A DNA stretch of 64,000 nt from Neonectria sp. B-13 (taxonomy: Eukaryota; Ascomycota; Sordariomycetes; Hypocreales; Nectriaceae). Below the pieces are notes generated by a model. The model made no database searches. It worked only from the letters and a program-made list of their open reading frames with translations, and had not been told where the DNA came from. Positions within the stretch are counted from its first letter, which is position 1. The number at the start of each line of letters is the position of its first letter. The position numbers were made by a program, and so were the translations under genes. The stretch is taken from the NCBI GenBank assembly GCA_002682825.1, contig NOKP01000030.1:133924-197923 (forward strand), given 5' to 3'. Of this stretch, positions 22,485-32,043 are shown piece by piece.

Positions 22485-23878
22485 CTACACCAATGTCCTG
22501 GACGACTGCGCCAACTCTGCATCGATGCTGTGGCTACTCTTCTCATAACTTACAGACGCACAATCTAGCTCCGTGGTCCCCATAAGTGATCCATGGCTAA
22601 CATGATACATATCGTCATTCCTGTTACTGGTAGCAGACCCGATCGTCTTCACCGCGTCTGAAGGCTGTGTGCCTTTGTCGCGCCCCTTAGCGTCGCTGTC
22701 ACGGTTGAAATATGGCCGTAGTGAAGGTACGCAAGAAACCACAAGACCAAGGTTACACTCGCAGACAGTTAATAGAACTAGAAGATTTCAACACTAGTCA
22801 GCTCATTCTTAATATCTGCGCAGTGCGGATATTGTACGTACGGGCTGCGCTTATCGGAACCCCCCCTCCTTTCGCAAGACTTAGAGTTAAGACAAAGCGA
22901 ACTAGGGAAAAGGCCATTGTAACGATGCCGAGGAGGAATGTGCAATATATTCCGATTTTGATCGTCCTTCTAACATTCAAACCACGGATGATGAGCCACG
23001 GCAGAATGAAGACTGCCCGAGACATGTTAGTCTTTCCCTAGCAAATTGCAACTGAGCTTACCGAGAAGATCTCCGATAAAATTTAGACTCCAAGCAACTT
23101 GAAAAATGATCCTATTACTGGAATGAGGGCATGTTTCGGAATTCAAGACCCTGTTTTGGTTACCCATGTTAGTCATACCCTTTCTTCAATAGTGTTTCAC
23201 AGAAACGTGAGAATTTGCGACACGCACCAATACTCCGTAACGGGTATGCAAATCAAGAAACTTGTAAGAAGGCTAGCCGTGTAGCTAAGACCGACAAAGA
23301 CAATAGTCGCCCATAAGAACATTCTTCTTTTCTGCATAAAGTCTGGAAATATGCCCAAGAACATGGCAAGAAGAGCCCCTTTGCTGAAGTAGAGTGCTGT
23401 GAAGAAAGGGACATTGCTGAGCCAGAATATCTATACCATAATTCATTAGCGACACTCAATTCTCAACCTCATTCTACAAATTAGCTAGGGGCGACTTACC
23501 TGAATCACATGTCTGATCTTATCGGGGTCGTGACTATTATAACCTACTAGGTTTGACCCTACACCAGGCTCAAGAGCACCTAGTCTCATCAAGACGATGC
23601 AGAGGCAGAGGTCTGCTCATGAACAAATCCATGCTGCAACCATCATGATATCGCTAAGCAGTATTCGTCTCTTTTGAATCCTAAGGCGTAGGTATAAACG
23701 GGCAACAATCAAGCCTCCGGCGATGGAAAGAAGTCCCCATCCAACAACCTGGGAGCAATTAGCCACGGTTAGTGACAGGTTTGAAAAGATAGGGGCTAAT
23801 AAATTAGCGCACCATGACTGGGATCGGCCCTGGGCCTCGGTATGACAGTGGAGGTCTATCATCCATTGAGGAGGCCAT
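22485..23878 (-). pseudogene. PTH11-like rhodopsin-domain membrane protein, decayed
   Basis: A multi-exon seven-helix protein of the fungal PTH11/SAT4 class can be followed leftwards. Exon 1 (23878-23813) starts MASSMDDRPP and a 64-base intron follows. Next come VVGWGLLSIAGGLIVARLYLR and the helix-2 region, which ends in an in-frame TGA at about 23618, after AAWICS. Helices 3-5 (FWLSNVPFFTALYFSKG, VGLSYTASLLTSF), the later VFILPWLIIRGLNVRRTIKIG and a C-terminal tail from SLRPYFNR to 22485 follow. Between helix 6 and the tail (22740-22800) the frame is broken again. Relatives are plasma membrane sensors linked to surface recognition in pathogens. The two lesions make a functional product unlikely, though re-sequencing the TGA would be informative. 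Confidence 0.7.
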
Positions 23879-24847
23879 CATGCCTATGTTGCAAAGTGAT
23901 AATGGTGGTTTGTTTTGGTTTTCAGTCGCTCGCGTAAATGTGTTTTGAGGAAGTCGTTTTGCTGATGGAGGAGAGTAGCCGAGGTGGATAGTTTAAAGAA
24001 TTCTCTCAAAAGGCATATGTACTTTAAGAATGCCTGAAGCGTAAAGGTGGCTTATTTAAGTTTTATCCCGCCAACTGGACCCAAAGGTTGGTAGTTCCGA
24101 TTTAACGGATACAGTTTGGCAGCGGAAAGGGACAAGAAACAACACCCCAAATGGATGACAGTCCCTTAGTGAGATACACAGAAATGCGTCGCACAGGCGT
24201 CTCGGTCGGTCAGCCCGAAGCTGCACCAGACAGCGCGTATGTGGTCTGGCAGTCTAGTGTTTAGTACTACCTAATAGGGAAGCATCTCATGAGGTTGATT
24301 GTCAAGTCGAAAGCAGGAAGGAATGTTGGCAAGGCATCGAAAAGGCCTATGGTTGGCTTGGCAATTGGCGTTGTAGAAGATAGAGGTTTGACCCAGAATT
24401 GAGTGAAGGTTTAAATGTAATTATAGAATTCTTTCTCAGTAAACAAAGGCAAAGGCTTGAGCTTTGAGCTCAATGAGCTTATCTCTCTCGTCTCTCTGCA
24501 GTAAGAAGCTCTCTAGTCCTTGTCTCTGAAGTTGATGATGAAAAGAAAAGACCCCTTCCCTCCTTCCCTTCTTAACCTCCCTTGTGGCTGCCCCCTTCCA
24601 CATCCAATTACATCCTTGCTAGCAACCAGCTAGCCCACTTGGCCCTTAGCCCCTGCCACAACAGCTAAGGAATCGAGCCTTTGCCACCCCAATCCCTTGA
24701 ATTTTACTTTTATTACTAACAGGATAAACGTTATAGATCATCGCTCGGATATTTTACCAGGCGTTGGGAGTGCTGTGGGTATTGTGAGCTTTATTCTAGC
24801 ATCGAGATAAGATGCAGTATGAGGTGTCAAATCAGTCCTCATAGACC
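23879..24847. other. Intergenic, no gene seen
   Basis: No coding region is supported. The stretch 24430-24660 is rich in CTCTCT and CCTT words but has no clear repeat unit. Confidence 0.5.
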
Positions 24848-27256
24848 TCATCCCAACACTAAGTCATCTGCCTCAACATCGGCCGGCTTGATTGTCAATT
24901 CTTGCAGCCTGTCACCCAGCACTAAAGACATGAGGGCTGATGATCCTGTGGGAGGAAAGGAGCCGCCTCGTCCCGCTACCGCTTTCACATAGTGATTCAT
25001 GATTCTAGACGGTCGCAAACACCTAGTCTCAAAGTCAAATGCTTGTGATGAGCCCTTGGTCTCTTTTATGACAGGAATATCGAGACTATCCACGTCATCT
25101 GGCGCATATTCTGGTGGCACGCTGGGACAGTCGATCTGAATAGATTCAGCCGTCAAAGACGTAGCAGCGGTGAAGCGCTGCTGGTGAGGAGACTGGGTGA
25201 TGGTCAGACCATGGCGTAGGTCTTCAGGGCGACAGTTGAAGTTGAGCAGCAGAGCTCTGTCATGGAGCTGTGTGCTTGTAAGGAGCTGGCGCGATGGCGA
25301 TTCACTATCGCCGGTGCAGATAAAAGGATCGCTAAAGTAGCGCAGTACACGCCCACAGAGAAAAGCTCCCCAGCGAGGAACTCGTGGCTGTTTGTGCCCA
25401 ATGTCAACCTCAGCGAGATAGGCGTTTATAGCTCGCTTGATCTCCATTTTGGTAACGTCTTCATTGATGACGCTGTGGTTTCTGATGCTCATAGCACCAT
25501 CAACGAGGGCGTCGAGCCAGAGAGGATCAATATAAAACGTCAGAACGGCCTCGTTGTCAAGAATGTCGGGTTCCGGGAGAAGGTACTTTTGGGGAACATC
25601 ACGAAGGGTTAGTAGCCCGTTGTAGATGAAATCCAGGACCTTCGGCATGAACAACCCTCTTTTTGTAGGCCTGGATCGTTCTCGTGCGTACCAATCTTTG
25701 TCATCAATCAAGATTTGGATTTCCTCTTCCAAGAATTTCCGGACGGCTTCAAGGCCAGTCTCGGTATCAACACCAGGAATGGTTGCGTGAAGCTTTGTCG
25801 ATTCCGTTTTATCTCTTGGTTTCTTCCATCGAGAGTAGACTCCCGAAACCGACGGCTCTTTTGTGTTCTCCGACTGTTCCGATTCGTTGGTAGCTTGTTG
25901 CAACCTTTTTGCCCACTCAGACAAGTTCTTCAATCCCGGATCCATAGGGGTTTCGCTTGCTGCTGGCGGCGGCGAGCCTTCCGTATGGATAGAAGCGATC
26001 CGAGCACGTAGCGCTGAAAGGGCAATTGTAAATTCCGAATTCTCAAGAGCTAGTGAACGTCCGAGGCTCCAGGCAGTCGAGTATGAGATGTCGATCAGAC
26101 CGGTTGTGGAGTCAATTATTTGCAGCCCGGAACCATGTCCCGTGGCTTCGGTGTTGTTGTTGTTTCCGTAAGGTCGTTGAGGGATCAAGGGGCCACGAAA
26201 AAGAGCCGACGTTGTCTCTCCACTTGGCAAACGGTGCTTGACAATGGTGTATCCGGATTCCACGCGATCTTTGAGCCACTTCATCTCCTCGCCCGCTGCG
26301 TCATGCTCTGATTGTCGTACCAAAGGCCTGACATTTTTTGATAGTTGCTCTATAAGTTGTCCTATCTCAGCCTCTTCATCGGGCACCCAAGAGAATGTCC
26401 ACGAATGAAGCGAGATCAAAACCGTCAGGTCTGATGAGTTCTCGTCAGGGTATCTCAATTGATCTCTCACTCCTCTCAAAGAAACGAGATGTGCGTAAGC
26501 AGTTGTTGGAACCTTGATATCCAGAGGACCCGCTCGATGATTGACCACGAGTCCGAAGGAATCTGTCTTTAGGCTCTGATCCCGTGTCGCCCGCAATCTC
26601 CGAACATGAGCCAAGTACGAGTAGCGCTCAATTGCTGGTTCTTTTTCCAAGTTGCTACTATCTTGTGCCGAAAAGTATGCGCGGAATGCCGCTGCGTTGA
26701 CGAAGATAGCAGAGACCGTGTCGTCTGAATTATCGTTGAGCTCATCGTAAGACAGTGGAACTTGGGTCTTTGGTCCTTGGGAAGACATCTTCAAGCTCTG
26801 GAGTTGCTTCTTGCTCGTTCGAACTGCCAGGGTTGGAGAAGGTGCGAGTGGAGGACTCGTTGACGGTAGAGTCTGGAGCTCGTCGGCAGTGAAGACCAAA
26901 AGAGCAAGCCAAGGCACGGGCGCCCCGTTCAGAAACTCATTGCTGACGGCACCATTGTCTAGGCTCAGTTCCCACGGAACATGAGGGTCAGACAAGATAA
27001 CATGAGGGAGGACACGACACCCGACAGCCTCTCCTTGCCCAGGATGGACAGAATGCAAGGATCCTGGCGGAACTTGGTAAGGACTTGGACCTTCGACCTT
27101 GATTGCCTTCGTTGTGTGTTGTGGTATCGACTCTGGGGAATAAGGTCCAGTCATGGGCTGGCGAATATCAACATTGTATTCACCCGGAAGAAGCCCTGGC
27201 ATGGAATAGGAAAGCACTTGAGTCTCTCCTAACTTCAATTCCTTGAGATTCTCCAT
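24848..27256 (-). CDS. Large intronless protein of unknown function, bacterial-like
   Basis: One uninterrupted frame encodes 802 residues from the first ATG at 27256; no signal peptide or membrane segment is evident. I recognise it only as resembling a family of long uncharacterised proteins that I associate mainly with bacteria, sometimes near phage-tail-like (contractile injection) loci. That link rests on recall of motif style and is unproven. Visible marks are an N-terminal Ig-like/beta region (LPGEYNVDIRQPM), VLPHVILSDPHVPWELSL (82-99), VPWLALLVF, the middle LVVNHRAG, HLVSLRG and SYSTAWSLGRSLAL (near 392-405), and the conserved-looking TFYIDPLWLDALVDGAMSI (574-591). It has no introns although most neighbours do, and it sits in a gene-poor area beside repeats, consistent with horizontal origin. 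The frame is intact, so it may be expressed. Confidence 0.75.
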   Translation of the reverse strand: MENLKELKLGETQVLSYSMPGLLPGEYNVDIRQPMTGPYSPESIPQHTTKAIKVEGPSPYQVPPGSLHSVHPGQGEAVGCRVLPHVILSDPHVPWELSLDNGAVSNEFLNGAPVPWLALLVFTADELQTLPSTSPPLAPSPTLAVRTSKKQLQSLKMSSQGPKTQVPLSYDELNDNSDDTVSAIFVNAAAFRAYFSAQDSSNLEKEPAIERYSYLAHVRRLRATRDQSLKTDSFGLVVNHRAGPLDIKVPTTAYAHLVSLRGVRDQLRYPDENSSDLTVLISLHSWTFSWVPDEEAEIGQLIEQLSKNVRPLVRQSEHDAAGEEMKWLKDRVESGYTIVKHRLPSGETTSALFRGPLIPQRPYGNNNNTEATGHGSGLQIIDSTTGLIDISYSTAWSLGRSLALENSEFTIALSALRARIASIHTEGSPPPAASETPMDPGLKNLSEWAKRLQQATNESEQSENTKEPSVSGVYSRWKKPRDKTESTKLHATIPGVDTETGLEAVRKFLEEEIQILIDDKDWYARERSRPTKRGLFMPKVLDFIYNGLLTLRDVPQKYLLPEPDILDNEAVLTFYIDPLWLDALVDGAMSIRNHSVINEDVTKMEIKRAINAYLAEVDIGHKQPRVPRWGAFLCGRVLRYFSDPFICTGDSESPSRQLLTSTQLHDRALLLNFNCRPEDLRHGLTITQSPHQQRFTAATSLTAESIQIDCPSVPPEYAPDDVDSLDIPVIKETKGSSQAFDFETRCLRPSRIMNHYVKAVAGRGGSFPPTGSSALMSLVLGDRLQELTIKPADVEADDLVLG

Positions 27257-27459
27257 TTTAAGCCTGAACACTCGGTAGAGCCCCAGAGAGAATTATTCGG
27301 GCGATCCCACGCCATAAATACTCCGAGAAGTCAAAGCTCGTCAACTTATCTCCAGTTACCACTATTGAAAAATACTAAAACACATCAGGATGACAATGAC
27401 ATATAATCCATTTCCTCTATTTCATGTACTACGCCATGCCCACCGCGAGCTGAGGCGTG

Positions 27460-27715
27460 GATAGAACCCCTCACCGGCGCTAAAGTCAATAGTGCGTCCG
27501 GCTATTGACGTATGTCGATTATTTAGGGTGTAATACGTCCACTCTTTTTATACTATGTGTCTAATTATGCCTGTTTTGTGAAGGGGCCCCTCACCCACCC
27601 TGCAGTGAGGTCAATAGCGCTCTCAACTATTGACGTATGTGTCGATTTTGAGCCGCTAAATGCCCACTCTTTTCTGCACTGTGTGTCTAGGCCTTTCCTA
27701 CACCTCGTGTAAGGG
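27460..27715. repeat. Imperfect tandem duplication, each copy with a GTCAATAG hairpin
   Basis: Two copies of about 125 bases lie head to tail (about 27460-27590 and 27591-27715). Each contains GTCAATAG, a 9-base spacer and its exact reverse complement CTATTGAC (27485-27509 and 27610-27634), followed by GTATGT, CGATT and a shared downstream CCACTCTTTT and TGTGTCTA. The copies differ by many substitutions. They lie upstream of the 802-residue gene and may be remnants of a transposon end or a duplicated regulatory block. Confidence 0.7.
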
Positions 27716-28044
27716 CTTGCGTATGACAAAGGTTGAGGCCCTACGGATAACTATGACATTTGACAGGTTCATGCCAAGCAAGCCGTGCCGGTGCCGGTAC
27801 GGCCCGTATTTCCCGGATTGTGGGAACAAGATCAGATCTATGAACAATTGCTAGCCACCTTTGACGCAATTTGCCAACATCAAAGAGTTTTAGGGTAGGG
27901 AGAACAGATGCGGGCGGCTTGCAAAGTCGGGGGGTGGCCCCACGAGCGAACGTGAAGGATCTGGAGCAATCGGGGTGAGTCGTCAAGAAATCTAACTCAA
28001 TGATTTCTATAATGTTAGTTTAAGTGTGAGCCTGTACCTGATCG

Positions 28045-28740
28045 ATGGTTGATCTTCCGCCATGTAGCCGAATCCGAGCCATTGCCTCGCCTGCGTTAGC
28101 TTCAGACGTCTTCCTAATGAAAAGAAACAGGATTCAAAATGTAACTTTCGCCATCGCCACTAGCGAAGTTATTAAAACTACCTCATGGCCATTCTTCAAT
28201 CCAGAACTTCCTACAGCTCGCCAGCTACAGACCGTCAAGGGACGTGTTTCACGCCTCTTTCAAGGTTGGCAACCTGGCGCTGGTGGAGTTGAGAAAGATG
28301 GTACGAAAGAAGGACATAACTGTCCACACACGGTTCTAGGAATGAGAAACCCCCTTTTCGCAGACGAGCAACCATTGACCATCGGCGATGATGTCCTGGA
28401 TGCATGCGTTGCAATACTACAAGGATCAGGAGACGCTCAGGAATCTTCCATGTCCAAAATTTCGACGAACTGAAGAGGGCCGATCCCTTACCAGAGCCGA
28501 ATTCACAGCTTGATCGCACCTTGAAAACTGTCAACTTCAAGGGCGAGCATGGAGGTTACCAATGGCGTTTGGCTAAGAAAAGCGAGGGTACCGTCTTCAG
28601 CAGTCTGGAAGCTTTGCAAACCCAAGATTCAGGTTCCATAAACGGCGTTGCGCGAACTCAACGCCGTCCAGGGGTACTTGGATACTCTGTATCGCGAAGG
28701 TGCCGATGCGATATCAGACCTACGCCGACTTCGCGATTAA
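28045..28740 (+). pseudogene. Unidentified decayed gene
   Basis: Protein-like stretches appear on the plus strand in more than one frame: 28045-28473 (PGAGGVEKDGTKEGHNCPHT, then DVLDACVAIL), about 28470-28610 (LPEPNSQLDRTLKTVNFKG) and 28652-28735 (RELNAVQGYLDTLYREGADA, ending LRRLRD and a stop). The last piece looks like a natural C-terminal helix. A TAA interrupts the frame just before it. No family is recognised. The frame changes suggest a dead gene, but an unrecognised multi-intron gene is possible. Confidence 0.35.
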
Positions 28741-28962
28741 GATTACAGGGCCTCATAAATTTCCAACCATGATTCAGCACAATATTTAGGTCACGAAAAG
28801 AATCATACATAAGACATGAAGTGATGGATTTCTATTCGTGAAAAAGGGAAAAGCAACGTAACTTAGGATATAAAGCAATTAGTCAATAACACACTGATTG
28901 ATCAGTGCTTCCATTCTCCCGGCTCGGAAGATGAGCACTCTCTTCACTGCGACATCTCTTCT

Positions 28963-29844
28963 CTATGACGCGATAAGATTCCCCACAAGTAGCTTCATGG
29001 CATGATCACCACCTTCTGATGCTATCCGTTTTTCCTGCTCCTTGGCGAGATCTTTCCGAGGTGCTTCTGATGAACCAGACTTGTTCTGTCGCGTGGGCTC
29101 GCTAAATGAACTCTTCGGAGCTGCGTCGGTAGAGTTATTCCTCGGGTAGTCACCGCTGGAATCGCTCGTCCGGGGTGTCGCAGCGGAGCCGTTCTTTGGG
29201 CCTGTTTGCTGCTCAGTGTCCTTCTTCAAAGGACCTGGTCGAGCGAAAATAGCACCGAAGAAAGAAAGAATGCTGCTAGAACGGAGCGTCATGCAATAGA
29301 ATAGGGTCAAGCCCGTCACCACAATTTCGTCCCGGGCAGCTTGCGACGTGGCTTTGGGCCCCAGGAACTCGATTTTGCCTATCTTCTTGAGAGCCCAGGC
29401 GTTCGCCGAGAACTTCGCCACGGGCAACTCGTTCTCATCCAGGCAGACGAAGTCCCAGGTCTTAAAGCCACAGTTGCTGATCCATCTCATCGTTACTGGT
29501 TCTGCGCCGTCGGAGTAGGCGTGTGAGAGATGGGTGTATTCCGTCTGGAAGCGCTTGAGGGCCTTCAGCATGCCTTTTTGGCCGTGGATTTCGTAGTCGG
29601 CGTTGATGGAGATGGGGTGGAGAGTGCCAGATCCGATAATTGTGTCGTTGGGTGCGGATTTGAATAAGAGGGTAGGTGACTTTACGGTCTGGAAGTTGAC
29701 GATGTAAACGGGATCGGTCGATTCGCCCTCCTTGGTGATAAGGGCTTTGAACTTTTTCCATGAGAAGTCGACTTGGAGGGCGGTGTTGGATGGTGAATCA
29801 TGGTGCAGCTGGGGCACTTGGGACGTCTGTGCTGGTGACTCCAT
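28963..29844 (-). CDS. Conserved fungal protein, tubby/LURP-one-like fold suspected
   Basis: A single frame of 293 residues. The N-terminal 200 residues form a compact domain (FSWKKFKALITKEG, HPISINADYEIHG, EYTHLSHAYSDG, FKTWDFVCLDENELPVAKFS, KIGKIEFLGPKATS) ending in a hydrophobic helix (VVTGLTLFYCMTL). The rest is polar, Ser/Gly/Lys-rich and probably disordered. The alternation of short strands and the final hydrophobic helix resemble the tubby C-terminal/LURP-one architecture common among uncharacterised ascomycete proteins. Function is unknown. The start at 29844 is supported because the same frame upstream meets stops within the minisatellite, which begins only a few bases before the ATG and must occupy the 5' leader or core promoter. 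Confidence 0.75.
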   Translation of the reverse strand: MESPAQTSQVPQLHHDSPSNTALQVDFSWKKFKALITKEGESTDPVYIVNFQTVKSPTLLFKSAPNDTIIGSGTLHPISINADYEIHGQKGMLKALKRFQTEYTHLSHAYSDGAEPVTMRWISNCGFKTWDFVCLDENELPVAKFSANAWALKKIGKIEFLGPKATSQAARDEIVVTGLTLFYCMTLRSSSILSFFGAIFARPGPLKKDTEQQTGPKNGSAATPRTSDSSGDYPRNNSTDAAPKSSFSEPTRQNKSGSSEAPRKDLAKEQEKRIASEGGDHAMKLLVGNLIAS

Positions 29845-29850
29845 ATTGCG

Positions 29851-30044
29851 ATGTGGTTGAGGGTTTCGATGTGGTTGAGAGTTTCGATATCGATGAGGGT
29901 TTCAATATCGATGAGGGTTTCAATATCAATGAGAGTTTCAATGTCGACGAGGGTTTCAATATCGATGAGGGTTTCAATATCAATGAGAGTTTCAATGTCG
30001 ACGAGGGTTTCAATGTCGACGAGGGTTTCAATGTCGATCAGGGT
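29851..30044. repeat. 18-base minisatellite, about 11 copies
   Basis: The unit is GAGGGTTTCAATATCGAT with variation mainly at three positions (GAGAG for GAGGG, CGAT for CAAT, GTCGAC or GTGGTT for ATCGAT). Variants alternate in a higher-order pattern, implying duplication of two- or three-unit blocks. Because 18 is divisible by three and the unit lacks stops in several frames, long open frames exist through it on both strands. These are products of the repeat, not evidence of genes. It lies immediately 5' of the start codon at 29844. Confidence 0.92.
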
Positions 30045-30624
30045 TAACAGATGATCTCTCGGTATTCTTGGGTTTACGGGATTAAGAGATGAGGATTCCT
30101 TCGCATTTATAGGAAAATCGGCTGGAATTGAAAGATGCCGTGACGGGCGATGAGGCGCGGGCGCTGCGCCTCGACAATTTGCAGATCGTCGTTCACCATC
30201 CACTGACTCAAGGCTGCGCTAGCCGTATGAGGTGTTATGTCCCGCTTCCTTCAGGCTGACGTCATATCACCAATGGCGTTCAAGGCTAGAGTGGAGGGCA
30301 AGGCAGAAACGAACGGGTGGAGACAATGCATCGAGCATGTTTCGGAAATTGTTAAGGAACCTCTCGCTTCTGTGCAGGTTGTTCTAGAACGTCTCCAAGA
30401 CTTTGACAAGCATCAGAGGACTTGGCCAAGAGAAATAGCTTCGCATGCGACGGAGCAACCACGAAGACGCCGTTGAACAGCCGGCAATCAACCGATTGGA
30501 AGCCGAATATTTTCCATGTTTGCGGCACAGTGGGGTATAGCTCGCATGTATAAGTCCAGGTGTCCCCCTCGTCGCTCATGTCCCAGGCAGCTTCCACGAT
30601 AGCACGAAAAAGTGACAGGGAACC
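30045..30624. other. Intergenic between minisatellite and acetyltransferase
   Basis: No supported gene. A 79-codon frame at 30237-30476 and a minus-strand frame across 30352-30852 are not convincing; the latter overlaps the first exons of the acetyltransferase. Confidence 0.5.
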
Positions 30625-31380
30625 ATGGCCAGCCAGGAGAAAAACCCAGAGCTGATTGAGTTTGCAAAGACTCTGCAGGGCGTACCATGGTGTGAGGAGT
30701 ACGAAAAGATGATTTCCGGCATGATGTGAGATGTTGTCCGTGGCTTTGGCGGGCGGTTCTTCGCGACTAACATGCTTCAGGTACGACGGGTACGGACCGG
30801 AGCTCAGCACGGCTCGGTTCCGCGCCAGGAAATGGATGAACAAGTACAACACTCACTTCCCTGACGACGCCACGTCGGAGTCTTTGACTGCAGACCGGGA
30901 AGCGATGTTGCAGGATATCATGGGGAAGATTGGCAAGGGGTCCTTCATTGAGCCGCCGCTAAGCATCGACTACGGATCCAACATTTCCATTGGAGAAGGC
31001 TTCTACAGCAACTTCAAGTACGCTCTCCCTCCCCTCTTGAATTTTGCAAGACTCACAATTCCAGCCTTGCCATCCTGGACTGCAGCATCGTCAAGATCGG
31101 CAACAGGGTCCTGTTCGGGCCCAACGTGTCGCTCTTTGCGGCAACGCACGACACGGCGGTGCAGTCGCGACGCAACCTCGAGGAGTACGCCAAGGGTATC
31201 GCGATCGGAGACGACTGCTGGATCGGCGGGAACACAATTATCATGCCCGGAGTCACCATCGGGAAGGGATGCACCATCGGCGCTGGGAGCGTGGTGACGA
31301 AGGACGTCCCGGACTTTTCCATTGCGCTTGGGTCGCCGGCGAAGGTGGTCAAGGCGGTAGAGGCTGTGGCGGATTTGTGA
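30625..31380 (+). CDS. Sugar O-acetyltransferase (maltose/galactoside acetyltransferase family)
   Basis: Three exons, 30625-30725, 30781-31017 and 31065-31380, encode 217 residues. The family (Maa, LacA, NodL) moves acetyl from acetyl-CoA to a sugar hydroxyl. The N-terminal Mac domain is present ([18 protein letters not shown], spliced inside M-Y), then the left-handed beta-helix of hexapeptide repeats ([60 protein letters not shown]). The catalytic histidine is probably H141 in [15 protein letters not shown] near the end is the standard coenzyme A-contacting tail. The introns are 55 and 47 bases. The protein is cytosolic. The substrate is unspecified; family members mostly detoxify or modify free sugars. 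Confidence 0.92.
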
Positions 31381-32043
31381 ATGAATTCGGGCGTTGTATT
31401 TCACAACTAGACAGACGTGTGGACTTTAAGATATTGTGTCTGCCTCCCATGCTGTTCTTGGCACTCTGGAGTAGGAATTTCCAACTCCAGGGTCCATCCA
31501 AGTTCCAAGGCGCTAAAAAGATCGACGCTGGGCAGGCATCCCGCTAAACGAAGCCACCCCACCAGGCTGTAAAGTGTAGAAAGACAGACACAGACACCTC
31601 CTAACTTCACCGAGACAGCTGTTCTCACTTGAGTCGCCTGGACACTGCAGACTTCCATCTCCAGGCAGAAGACGCCAAGGAACAAGAACTGCCCAGTCAG
31701 CTCTCCCCGTTCTCAGCCGACAAAACCCCCCCTCGCACCAAGTCCTGGTGAGCAGCTGAAATACCTCAAATGGCGTTGGTGGATCAGCAGACACGTCAGA
31801 AGGTGGGCTGCCGCCTGCACATGTCCCCCGCCAAACAACACGCGGGCTTGCTTCGTGATGCGGCCAATGATCACGGCGCCCGGATTCAGTTATGCCCATT
31901 TAAGGCTGCACGATGACCGTCATGGCGTCATCCTGCGGCAATGATGCGAGTTCCTATTTAACCATTCCTCGCGACGTGCCTCAACCAACCCAGCCTTAAC
32001 CAAAAGACACCGAGGGTTACACAACGTACATAGCAGAAACACC
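31381..32043. other. Intergenic
   Basis: No gene supported between the acetyltransferase and the ankyrin gene. Minus-strand open frames here lack protein-like composition. Confidence 0.5.

Noticed and set aside
29851..30044. CRISPR-like array
   Set aside because: Units are contiguous with no spacers and the genome is eukaryotic; it is a minisatellite.
29682..30203. Minus-strand frame with IDIETL repeats
   Set aside because: Openness is explained by the 18-base minisatellite, and it overlaps the real 28963-29844 gene in another frame.
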